Assembly: GCF_016481285.1 (NCBI RefSeq)
Contig: NZ_JAENBP010000011.1
Span: 1-40,589 of the forward strand
Direction of reading: 5' to 3'
Length of the DNA stretch: 40,589 nucleotides
Origin: Streptococcus zalophi
Lineage (GTDB): Bacteria; Bacillota; Bacilli; Lactobacillales; Streptococcaceae
Shown: positions 34,253-40,589 of the stretch, in pieces
How the letters are laid out: the number at the start of each line of letters is the position of its first letter
Numbering within the stretch: the first letter of the stretch is position 1
Notes under the pieces: model-generated
The model's database searches: none
The model's input: only the letters and a program-made list of their open reading frames with translations
Told to the model about the DNA's origin: nothing
Made by a program: the position numbers and the translations under genes

Positions 34253-34991
34253 ATTTAAAATGTTTTTCTGGGTCCCAGACGAAACTGCCAATCAGGCTAA
34301 ATAAAAAGGTAAAGATGACAACAACAAGAGCAATCAAAGCAAAAGGAATTCTAAAAAGATAGGTTAGAGGATTCACTCTTTTGTTATTATGAAAGGGCTT
34401 GGTTTCTTCATCTAAACGGTCAAATTCATTTTGAATACGACTTGCCACTTGTTTTAGCCCTTCATCATCCAAACGTTTAATGTCTGACACATCAATAGGA
34501 TTACCAAAGTTGACGTCAACACGATCACCTTTGATCAAATCTTTTAAGTGCATTGGTCCTTGATAAACAACTGGCATAATTCTCACCTTGGCCATTTTGG
34601 CAATGGCTGCCACTCCACCTTTAATCTCCGTTGAATGACGGCTCCCACTTGGAAACATCATGAGCGAACGTTGACTGTTTTTCAACATTTTAATCGGGTA
34701 ACGAATAGCTTTTTGACTTGGATTTTCACGGTCAACTGGAAAGGCACCACACATTCTAATCCACCAGCTAATCAAGCGATTTTCAAAGAGTTCTTTTTTC
34801 GCCATAAAGATGAATTGTTTTGGACGAGCAGCAAAAGCCATGTAAACGGGATCCCACCAAGTTCTGTGCGGGGCAACAAAGATATAATTTTCTTTTTGAT
34901 CAATAATCTTATCTTGGTTGTGGTAATGGGCATTGCCATTGATAATCCATAGTAAAAAAACGACTAAACCACGTAGGTAAGTATAAAACAC
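34251..34991 (-). CDS. plsC: 1-acyl-glycerol-3-phosphate acyltransferase
   Basis: PlsC adds the second acyl chain in phosphatidic acid synthesis, on the inner membrane face. The protein has 246 residues. The catalytic HX4D motif is H42-D47 (APHRTWWDP). The second block is FMAKKELFENRLISWWIRMCGAFPVDR. The substrate block reads FPSGSRH where FPEGTR is usual, a variant I recall from streptococcal relatives. The last block is VMPVVYQG-like (IMPVVYQGP). Helices are present near residues 4-19 and 214-238. The start is GTG at 34991 with a good AAGGAG site. Its promoter overlaps the divergent methyltransferase promoter. Confidence 0.94.
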   Translation of the reverse strand: MFYTYLRGLVVFLLWIINGNAHYHNQDKIIDQKENYIFVAPHRTWWDPVYMAFAARPKQFIFMAKKELFENRLISWWIRMCGAFPVDRENPSQKAIRYPIKMLKNSQRSLMMFPSGSRHSTEIKGGVAAIAKMAKVRIMPVVYQGPMHLKDLIKGDRVDVNFGNPIDVSDIKRLDDEGLKQVASRIQNEFDRLDEETKPFHNNKRVNPLTYLFRIPFALIALVVVIFTFLFSLIGSFVWDPEKHFK

Positions 34992-35013
34992 GTTAAACTC
35001 TCCTTAAATTTTA

Positions 35014-35022
35014 TGCTATAAT
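35014..35022 (+). promoter_or_regulatory. Extended -10 promoter of the TrmN6-like gene, predicted leaderless
   Basis: TGCTATAAT (35014-35022) is followed by six bases and the ATG at 35029, so +1 is predicted at the A of the start codon. A weak TTAAAC (34993-34998) could serve as -35 with an 18-bp spacer. Confidence 0.7.
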
Positions 35023-35029
35023 TATAACA
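35021..35029 (-). promoter_or_regulatory. Extended -10 promoter of plsC
   Basis: The minus strand reads TGTTATAAT (35029-35021). Predicted +1 is 35014, leaving a 23-nt leader with AAGGAG. It shares two bases with the divergent -10 box, and its upstream part lies inside the methyltransferase gene. Confidence 0.65.
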
Positions 35030-35775
35030 TGAAATCAGTAAATCTAAAAGACATGGAACGCATCGACCAATTATTTTCAACAGATGTCAAAATCATTCAA
35101 AACAAGGACGTTTTTAGCTATTCGATTGACAGCGTTTTGTTGGCTCGCTTTCCAAAATTTCCCAGTCGTGGCTTAATTGTTGATTTGTGTAGTGGTAACG
35201 GGGCTGTGGGCTTATTTGCCTCCACAAAAACACGCGCCAAAATCGTTGAAATCGAACTGCAAGAACGCTTGGCTGAAATGGCACAACGCTCTATTTTGCT
35301 AAATGGCTTGGAAAAGCAAGTGACAATGATTAATGACGATTTGAAAAATCTCTTAAACTATGTGTCTAGATCTCAGGTGGATCTTATCTTATGCAATCCT
35401 CCTTATTTTAAGGCAACCAATACGTCTAAAAAGAATCTGAGTGAACATTACCTACTGGCTAGGCATGAAATCACAACCAATCTGACTGAGATTTGTGAGG
35501 TGAGTCGCCACGCCTTAAAAAGTAATGGCCGCTTAGCCTTGGTGCATCGTCCTGATCGTTTTTTAGAAATTCTTGAAACTTTGAAGGCCCATAACTTGGC
35601 GCCAAAGCGTGTTCAGTTTGTTCACCCCAAGGCGGGAAAAGAAGCCAATATGCTCTTAATTGAAGCCATTAAAGATGGTTCAATTGAGGGACTAAAAATC
35701 CTACCACCTCTAATTGTTCACGAAGACAATGGTGACTATACCAAAGAAATTTTTGAGATATACTATGGTCAATAA
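35029..35775 (+). CDS. TrmN6-like tRNA adenine methyltransferase
   Basis: This 248-residue class I methyltransferase is related to YfiC/TrmN6, which makes N6-methyladenosine at position 37 of tRNA-Val (family knowledge; the tRNA target here is inferred). SAM motif I is [16 protein letters not shown] (residues about 49-64), motif II is [15 protein letters not shown], and the catalytic motif for N6-adenine is NPPY (LILCNPPYF). The N-terminus [20 protein letters not shown] agrees with the S. pyogenes protein as I recall it. There is no Shine-Dalgarno sequence, and the ATG lies six bases after TATAAT, so translation may be leaderless. It overlaps the next gene by 11 bp. Confidence 0.92.
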   Translation: MKSVNLKDMERIDQLFSTDVKIIQNKDVFSYSIDSVLLARFPKFPSRGLIVDLCSGNGAVGLFASTKTRAKIVEIELQERLAEMAQRSILLNGLEKQVTMINDDLKNLLNYVSRSQVDLILCNPPYFKATNTSKKNLSEHYLLARHEITTNLTEICEVSRHALKSNGRLALVHRPDRFLEILETLKAHNLAPKRVQFVHPKAGKEANMLLIEAIKDGSIEGLKILPPLIVHEDNGDYTKEIFEIYYGQ

Positions 35776-36040
35776 AACAAAAGCTTTTATCTACGTGCTA
35801 AAATGTTCTGATGGCACACTTTATACTGGATATACCACAGATGTTAAAAAACGCTTAGCCACTCATAATGCCGGTAAAGGCGCTAAATACACCAAGCAAC
35901 GCTTGCCGGTTGAGCTCATCTATCAAGAAGAATTCGCGACAAAAAGTGAGGCAATGAGCACTGAAAGCTACTTCAAACAAAAAACAAGACAGGAAAAACT
36001 GGCCTACATTGCTGAACACACCAAATTGAACGAGGATTGA
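35765..36040 (+). CDS. GIY-YIG domain protein (UPF0213/YazA type)
   Basis: This 91-residue protein is one GIY-YIG nuclease domain. It has [19 protein letters not shown] (the YVL and YTG elements), R27 in [20 protein letters not shown], and a late Glu in [10 protein letters not shown]. Small members of this family (YazA, YhbQ) are usually encoded next to YabB/TrmN6-like methyltransferases, as here. Their cellular task is not settled, although nuclease activity is likely. The ATG at 35765 overlaps the methyltransferase stop region by 11 bp, so translation is coupled. A longer frame from 35714 is not needed. Confidence 0.93.
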   Translation: MVNKTKAFIYVLKCSDGTLYTGYTTDVKKRLATHNAGKGAKYTKQRLPVELIYQEEFATKSEAMSTESYFKQKTRQEKLAYIAEHTKLNED

Positions 36041-36094
36041 TGGAGACAAGGTACCTTTATCTTATAGTGTTTGTGACTATCTGTCTAAAATAAC

Positions 36095-36120
36095 AAAAAA
36101 CGCTAGTCTAGTGTTTTTTT
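36095..36120. terminator. Bidirectional terminator between the GIY-YIG and Nudix genes
   Basis: An AAAAACGCT arm and AGTGTTTTT arm with loop AGTCT are flanked by A and T runs, which serves the convergent genes on both strands. Confidence 0.75.
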
Positions 36121-36122
36121 GA

Positions 36123-36593
36123 TTAATCATAACATTTTGTGACTGTCTTAACGACCTTTTTTAACTGATCATCCCAGTAGTGAATTCGCTCAAAACTGCC
36201 TTTTCTATAATATAAGGGAAGGCGTTCTCTAATATCATCCTGCATTTCTAGATGCTCAATTTCCTCAAGACTAAACCATCTTGGTTCACCTTCTCTTGAG
36301 GTTTTTAACAAATCGCCTTCAAAAGATTGACAGAGAAAATCATAGTAGACATACCTTTCTTTTTTTAAAGGATTTGTGAAACCAGAGATGCCTTTTAATT
36401 CTAGATTTAAAGCCGTTAATCCAGTTTCTTCTTTTAATTCTCTAACTGCTGCTTCAAAAAAACTTTCTGGAAATTCGACTTTACCACCTGGTTGAATCCA
36501 TCCTTTAAAATCATCGTGTTGACGATTCAATAGGAGAATTTTGTTATCTTTTTTGACACAAATATTAACCCAATTTTTAATGGTTTCTGACAT
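36123..36593 (-). CDS. Nudix hydrolase
   Basis: This is a 156-residue hydrolase of nucleoside diphosphate-linked substrates. The Nudix box is complete from GGKVEFPESFFEAAVREL to KEETGL (residues about 36-59), with the metal-binding REXXEE pattern as RELKEE. An 8-oxo-dGTP or other NTP pyrophosphatase role is possible, but the substrate cannot be read from sequence. It has an AGGAG site, an extended -10 promoter and a shared terminator, so it is a single-gene unit. Confidence 0.92.
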   Translation of the reverse strand: MSETIKNWVNICVKKDNKILLLNRQHDDFKGWIQPGGKVEFPESFFEAAVRELKEETGLTALNLELKGISGFTNPLKKERYVYYDFLCQSFEGDLLKTSREGEPRWFSLEEIEHLEMQDDIRERLPLYYRKGSFERIHYWDDQLKKVVKTVTKCYD

Positions 36594-36619
36594 AATGACT
36601 CCTAAAAATATTTTTTATT

Positions 36620-36628
36620 ATTATAACA
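36620..36628 (-). promoter_or_regulatory. Extended -10 promoter of the Nudix gene
   Basis: The minus strand reads TGTTATAAT (36628-36620). It directly follows the T-run of the helicase terminator, as at uvrC. The predicted leader is about 20 nt and holds AGGAG. Confidence 0.7.
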
Positions 36629-36652
36629 AAAAACGTCCATTTCAGGACGTTT
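36625..36652 (-). terminator. Terminator of the DEAD-box helicase gene
   Basis: AAACGTCC and GGACGTTT form a stem with loop TGAAAT, followed by T residues on the minus strand, 3 bp past the helicase stop. Confidence 0.88.
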
Positions 36653-36654
36653 TC

Positions 36655-38223
36655 TTAGTTATCTTTCTTTTTTCGAATGACAAATCCACTTCTTTTATCG
36701 TTTGAAGAGCGATTTGATTTTTTTGAATCCTTATTGTAGAAATCTTTATTTTTCTTATTTGAGCGACGTTTATTATCTCTATCATCGCGTTTTCTATCAC
36801 CACGATAACCGCCACGACGATCATTACCGCCTTTACGGCCACCACGATTCCCTTTTCCTGATTTTGATTTACCGCCACCAACATATTTGAATGGTAATGG
36901 TTTTTCATTAGGAATAATCACTTTAGGTTGTAACTCTGGATCTTGAACAGTCAAGGTTAGGATATATTTTGCCAATTCTTCAGGTGAAAACTCTGCGACT
37001 AATTTAGCGGCATCATCCTCAAAACGATCAAAGTTAGCTCTGATAGCTTTGTTTGAAAAATCACGTTCAATTTTTTGCAAAGCTACTTTTTTCATCGAAT
37101 GAAAAGCTTCTTTTGCAGTCGGTGGTTTCATTGGTAGCATTGGCTTTTTAGTCAATTTTTCAATGATTTTAAGGTAACCGACTTCATTTGGTGAGACAAA
37201 AGTAATAGATTGACCTGTTTGACCTGCACGTCCCGTACGACCGATACGGTGAACATAGCTTTCTGGATCTTGAGGGATATCATAGTTGTAAACATGAGTG
37301 ACACCGGTCACATCAAGACCACGAGCGGCAACATCAGTTGCTACTAAAATATCAACAGCTTCACCTTTAAAGTCTCTTAAAACACGCATTCTTTTACTTT
37401 GATCTAAGTCACCGTGGATGCCTTCTGCTCGATAACCTCTGATTTTAAGACCACGAGTCAACTCATCAACACGACGCTTGGTACGACCAAATACAATAGA
37501 AAGTTCTGGCTGATCAACATCCATAAGTCTTGTCATGGTTTCAAATTTTTCATTTTCTTTGACAAGAATATAATGTTGTTCAACTAAATCTGTTGTTAAT
37601 TCTTTGGCAGCAATTTTAATGTGCTCAGGTTTTTTCATGAATTTAACACCAATTTCCTTGATAGGAGCTGGCATTGTTGCTGAAAATAGTAAGGTTTGAC
37701 GAGTTTCTGGAACACGACTGATAATTGCTTCAATGTCTTCCAAAAATCCCATATTAAGCATTTCATCTGCTTCATCCAAAATCAATGTTTCAACATTATC
37801 GAGGCGAAGTGCCTTACGTTTAATTAAATCAAGTAGACGTCCAGGTGTTCCAACAACTACATGAGCACCTGATTTTAAAGCTTTAATTTGTTTTTCAACA
37901 CTTGTTCCACCATAAACAGAGCGAACTTTGACACCTTTTTCTCTACCAAAACGAAATAGTTCTTCTTGACTTTGTACCGCGAGTTCACGAGTTGGTGCAA
38001 TAATAAGTGCTTGAACCAAGTTACTTGTCGTATCAATTTTATTTAAGGTTGGCAAACCAAATGCCGCTGTTTTTCCGGTTCCGGTTTGTGCTTGTCCTAT
38101 CACATCCTTACCTTCTAAAGCTAAGGGAATAGTTTTTTCTTGGATAGGCGATGGTTCAGTAAAACCAATTTTTTGAACAGCCAATAAAATGTCTTCTGAC
38201 AAGTTTAATTCATTAAATTTCAA
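36655..38223 (-). CDS. DEAD-box RNA helicase
   Basis: This ATP-dependent RNA helicase is probably involved in ribosome assembly, mRNA turnover and cold adaptation, as for the Bacillus CshA/DeaD group (that CshA is unrelated to the adhesin). The 522-residue protein has the Q motif (GFTEPSPIQ), motif I AQTGTGKT, Ia PTRELA, II DEAD, III SAT, the C-terminal motifs VFGRTKRRVDEL, ATDVAARGLD and HRIGRTGR, and a long basic Gly/Arg/Asp-rich tail from about residue 450. I start it at TTG 38223 (MKFNELNLSEDIL), which matches the family. The Shine-Dalgarno site is weak (AAAGAG). A frame extended to 38292 would cover the leader and is rejected. Confidence 0.93.
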   Translation of the reverse strand: MKFNELNLSEDILLAVQKIGFTEPSPIQEKTIPLALEGKDVIGQAQTGTGKTAAFGLPTLNKIDTTSNLVQALIIAPTRELAVQSQEELFRFGREKGVKVRSVYGGTSVEKQIKALKSGAHVVVGTPGRLLDLIKRKALRLDNVETLILDEADEMLNMGFLEDIEAIISRVPETRQTLLFSATMPAPIKEIGVKFMKKPEHIKIAAKELTTDLVEQHYILVKENEKFETMTRLMDVDQPELSIVFGRTKRRVDELTRGLKIRGYRAEGIHGDLDQSKRMRVLRDFKGEAVDILVATDVAARGLDVTGVTHVYNYDIPQDPESYVHRIGRTGRAGQTGQSITFVSPNEVGYLKIIEKLTKKPMLPMKPPTAKEAFHSMKKVALQKIERDFSNKAIRANFDRFEDDAAKLVAEFSPEELAKYILTLTVQDPELQPKVIIPNEKPLPFKYVGGGKSKSGKGNRGGRKGGNDRRGGYRGDRKRDDRDNKRRSNKKNKDFYNKDSKKSNRSSNDKRSGFVIRKKKDN

Positions 38224-38294
38224 TATATTTCTCTTTTCTAAAAGAACAGTGCGAAGCTGTCCTATAAAACCTTTATTTGTTTGACAACTCAATC

Positions 38295-38303
38295 ATTATA
38301 ACA
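38295..38303 (-). promoter_or_regulatory. Extended -10 promoter of the helicase gene
   Basis: The minus strand reads TGTTATAAT (38303-38295), with predicted +1 near 38288. The leader is about 65 nt, and a GGACAG/CTGTTC hairpin lies before the TTG start. Confidence 0.68.
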
Positions 38304-38354
38304 CAAATATGAGAGAATACTAAGGATTTCACCTTATTAATAAGAATAATACGT

Positions 38355-38386
38355 TTTCAAAAACGCCAATCCATGGATTGACGTTT
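38355..38386 (-). terminator. Terminator of prfC
   Basis: AACGTCAATCC and GGATTGGCGTT form a long near-perfect stem with a very short loop, followed by T residues on the minus strand, about 8 bp past the prfC stop. Confidence 0.85.
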
Positions 38387-38393
38387 GTTATCG

Positions 38394-39941
38394 TTACATT
38401 TTTTCACTAAGTGCCACATCTGGGTACTTATCAGCAAACCAGTTGAGTGCAAAATCATTTTCAAAAAGAAAGACTGGCTGATCAAAACGATCTTTGGCTA
38501 ATATGTTACGGCTTGAACTCATGCGTTGGTCAAGATCTTTTGGATCAATCCAACGAACAGTCTTTTTACCCATTGGTGTCATGACAACTTCAGCGTTGTA
38601 TTCACCTTCCATGCGGTGTTTAAATACTTCAAACTGAAGTTGACCTACTGCTCCAAGCATGTATTCACCTGTCTGGTAGTTGGTGTAAAGTTGGATAGCA
38701 CCTTCTTGTACCAATTGCTCAATGCCTTTATGGAATGATTTTTGTTTCATCACATTTTTAGCAGAGACTTTCATAAAAATTTCTGGCGTAAAGGTTGGTA
38801 GGGGCTCAAATTCAAAATTGTTTTTGCCAACGGTTAAAGTATCACCGACTTGATAAGTGCCAGTATCATAAACCCCAATGATATCTCCTGCCACCGCATT
38901 TTCAACATTTTCACGACTTTCTGCCATAAACTGGGTAACATTTGATAGCTTGACATTTTTACCCGTTCTACTTAACTTGACACTCATCCCACGATCAAAC
39001 TCACCAGAAACAATTCGCACAAATGCTATTCTATCACGATGGCGAGGATCCATATTGGCTTGAATTTTAAAGACAAAACCAGAGAAATCTTTATTTAGTG
39101 GATCAACTAACTCGCCTTCTGTCGTTTTATGACCGCGTGGTTCTGGTGCAAATTCTAAGAAGGAATCAAGAAAAGTCTGCACGCCAAAGTTAGTTAAGGC
39201 AGAACCAAAGAAAACAGGAGTCAATTCACCGGCCAAAATAGCTTGTCTTGAAAAGTCATTTCCAGCTTCTTCTAACAGCTCAACATCTTCTAAAACTTGT
39301 TCATAGAAGATATTTTGAGAAAGTGAGTGCGTCTTAGCCTCTTCAAAGTTAATAAAGCGTTCATCTCCCTTATAGAGTTCTATACGCTGATGATAGAGAT
39401 CATATAGACCCTCAAAACTCTTCCCCATACCAATCGGCCAGTTCATTGGATAACTAGCAATCCCTAAAACTTCTTCAAGTTCTTGCAATAAGTCAAGAGG
39501 CTCACGACCATCACGGTCAAGTTTATTGATAAAGGTAAAAACTGGGATTTGACGATGTTTAACCACTTCAAAAAGTTTTTTCGTCTGTGCCTCTATCCCT
39601 TTGGCAGAGTCAATCACCATAACGGCAGCATCAACAGCCATTAAAGTTCTATAGGTGTCTTCTGAAAAATCCTCATGACCAGGGGTGTCTAAAATATTGA
39701 CGCGTTTTCCAGCATAGTCAAATTGCATGACTGATGAGGTTACTGAAATACCACGTTGTTTTTCGATGTCCATCCAGTCAGACTTAGCAAAAGTCCCTGT
39801 TTTTTTCCCTTTAACTGTTCCTGCTTCACGAATTTCACCACCGAAATAAAGTAATTGTTCCGTAATCGTCGTTTTTCCCGCATCCGGGTGACTGATAATG
39901 GCAAATGTTCGGCGTTTTTTAATTTCTTCTTGAATACTCAT
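38394..39941 (-). CDS. prfC: Peptide chain release factor 3
   Basis: RF3 is a ribosome-stimulated GTPase that recycles RF1 and RF2 after termination. The protein has 515 residues. GTPase motifs are G1 HPDAGKTT (residues 18-25), the switch I region with [10 protein letters not shown]3 DTPGHEDF and G4 NKLD, followed by domain II ([22 protein letters not shown]) and the RF3-specific C-terminal domain ([23 protein letters not shown]). The ATG has a good AAAGGAG site. The promoter is consensus-like with a leader of about 70 nt. Confidence 0.97.
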   Translation of the reverse strand: MSIQEEIKKRRTFAIISHPDAGKTTITEQLLYFGGEIREAGTVKGKKTGTFAKSDWMDIEKQRGISVTSSVMQFDYAGKRVNILDTPGHEDFSEDTYRTLMAVDAAVMVIDSAKGIEAQTKKLFEVVKHRQIPVFTFINKLDRDGREPLDLLQELEEVLGIASYPMNWPIGMGKSFEGLYDLYHQRIELYKGDERFINFEEAKTHSLSQNIFYEQVLEDVELLEEAGNDFSRQAILAGELTPVFFGSALTNFGVQTFLDSFLEFAPEPRGHKTTEGELVDPLNKDFSGFVFKIQANMDPRHRDRIAFVRIVSGEFDRGMSVKLSRTGKNVKLSNVTQFMAESRENVENAVAGDIIGVYDTGTYQVGDTLTVGKNNFEFEPLPTFTPEIFMKVSAKNVMKQKSFHKGIEQLVQEGAIQLYTNYQTGEYMLGAVGQLQFEVFKHRMEGEYNAEVVMTPMGKKTVRWIDPKDLDQRMSSSRNILAKDRFDQPVFLFENDFALNWFADKYPDVALSEKM

Positions 39942-40017
39942 ACGTCTCCTTTAGATAAACACATTTTGATTTGTCATTTGTAAATTGTACTTATCTTCTT
40001 TTAGCTATAACTCTATC

Positions 40018-40046
40018 ATTATAACGAAAAACGCAAAGCTTTTCAA
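40018..40046 (-). promoter_or_regulatory. Promoter of prfC
   Basis: TTGAAA (40046-40041), a 17-bp spacer and TATAAT (40023-40018) lie on the minus strand. Predicted +1 is near 40011. Confidence 0.85.
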
Positions 40047-40065
40047 TGGTTATAATAAATCAAAA

Positions 40066-40110
40066 CAAAGAAAAAGGACAGAACAAAGAAAGAGTTTTCT
40101 TATTCTGTCT
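40066..40110 (-). terminator. Terminator of the LPXTG protein gene
   Basis: GACAGAA and TTCTGTC arms, extended inwards by AAGAAA/TTTCTT, are followed by CCTTTTT on the minus strand. Confidence 0.8.
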
Positions 40111-40146
40111 CTTTTCAATAAATCGTTTTAGCTAATACTAAGAAGA

Positions 40147-40589
40147 TTATTTATCAAAACGTTTTCTTCTACCATAACCATAAAGAGATAGTGACGATAA
40201 AGCTACGATTGTACCTAGCACTGTTGTGCTTGTCGCATCACCAGTATTTGGTAAGGTTTTAGCTTGTGTTGTTGAAGAGGCTTGATTAGCTTTCTTCTCA
40301 GACATACCTTTAGCCTTATGACCAGATTCACTACTCATTAGTGCTAACTTGCCATCAAAGGCTAGCAACTCATGAGTTGGCGCTGTTTTTGGTACGGCTG
40401 TTTCAATCTTACCTTCTGGTAACTCGTAACTTGGTGCAGTCTTAGGCACTTGTGTCTCTAAGGTTCCTTCAAAGACTGGTTTATCTTCTGCTATCGGAGC
40501 AGTATTAGGAATCTTCGTTTCTGGTGTTGAGACTACTTTGTACACAATACCATACTCACTAAAGTGTTTTGCAACAAAGACAACACCTT
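40147..40589 (-). CDS. LPXTG cell-wall surface protein, C-terminal end (5' end beyond right edge)
   Basis: The frame is open to the right edge, so only the last 146 residues are seen. The end is a standard sorting signal: LPNTG, a hydrophobic stretch (TVLGTIVALSSLSLYGYG) and a basic tail RRKRFDK, so sortase A should link it to peptidoglycan. Before it are three imperfect copies of a Pro-rich unit of about 20 residues (IPNTAP, VPKTAP, VPKTAP), which look like a wall-spanning stalk, and a Lys/Ser-rich linker. The first visible residues (GVVFVAKHFSEYGIVYKVV) are not enough to name the protein. A start at 40545 would give a 132-residue protein without a signal peptide and is unlikely to be real. 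Confidence 0.85.
   Translation of the reverse strand, partial: GVVFVAKHFSEYGIVYKVVSTPETKIPNTAPIAEDKPVFEGTLETQVPKTAPSYELPEGKIETAVPKTAPTHELLAFDGKLALMSSESGHKAKGMSEKKANQASSTTQAKTLPNTGDATSTTVLGTIVALSSLSLYGYGRRKRFDK

Noticed and set aside
34635..34952. Plus-strand frame of 105 codons inside plsC
   Set aside because: It is antisense to the conserved acyltransferase blocks and has no family features.
38224..38292. Longer helicase frame
   Set aside because: It covers the leader from the predicted start site on, and family members start at MKF.

Overview
The window looks like a chromosomal segment of a low-GC streptococcus, most likely of the pyogenic group. The protein sequences of UvrC, AlaS, QueA, PrsA, the O-methyltransferase and the DEAD-box helicase read like close orthologues of Streptococcus pyogenes proteins as I remember them. 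The gene clusters coiA-pepF and plsC/comEA-comEC/holA-sodA, two SigX (ComX) CIN-boxes, a YSIRK-type signal peptide and an LPXTG anchor also fit Streptococcus. I cannot name the species from sequence alone. There is no sign of a prophage, insertion sequence, CRISPR array, rRNA or tRNA gene.

Region by region. (1) 1-7450, minus strand: the 5' part of a giant CshA-like fibrillar adhesin gene. It is open from a YSIRK-type signal peptide to the left window edge and carries a 303-bp (101-residue) repeat array with no indels. Its promoter is at 7498-7526, followed by about 400 bp of AT-rich DNA with no gene. (2) 7913-12708, minus: a nitroreductase-pepV pair, uvrC, and a YjjG-type nucleotidase. (3) 12709-16409, minus: an unknown six-helix membrane protein, a histidine kinase/response regulator pair, and a membrane-anchored protein with two PepSY domains. 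(4) 16522-19933, minus: an alanine T-box leader driving a LURP-one/YxjI-like gene and alaS. (5) 19945-25750, minus: prsA, a TrmR-like O-methyltransferase, a HAD phosphatase overlapping a GNAT acetyltransferase, pepF, and coiA behind a CIN-box. (6) 25757-27609: nagB (minus), with a NagR-like operator filling its promoter spacer, divergent from queA (plus). (7) 27613-31201: sodA, holA and an unknown lipoprotein on minus, divergent from an unknown plus-strand membrane protein whose promoter carries a 45-bp inverted repeat. (8) 31348-36120: comEC-comEA (minus, CIN-box) and plsC (minus), divergent through overlapping promoters from a TrmN6-like methyltransferase and a GIY-YIG protein (plus). (9) 36123-40589, minus: a Nudix hydrolase, a DEAD-box RNA helicase, prfC, and the C-terminal end of an LPXTG surface protein.

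How the parts work together. Most genes are housekeeping: DNA repair, translation, protein export and folding, peptide use, amino-sugar use, oxidative-stress defence and phospholipid synthesis. coiA and comEA-comEC form the competence component, joined by shared SigX-type promoter elements. The two ends of the window encode sortase-anchored surface proteins.

The less ordinary content is regulatory. Three genes (uvrC, holA and the TrmN6-like gene) have an extended -10 box exactly six bases upstream of the ATG and no Shine-Dalgarno sequence, which predicts leaderless mRNAs. Several terminators run straight into an extended -10 promoter, and one such terminator-promoter unit is present as a direct repeat on both sides of the unknown membrane gene. 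The alaS T-box has an antiterminator strand complementary to the downstream Shine-Dalgarno sequence. I found no clearly new multi-gene system. The best candidates for something undescribed are the leaderless-promoter geometry, the acidic PepSY/two-component module, and the repeat-flanked membrane gene.
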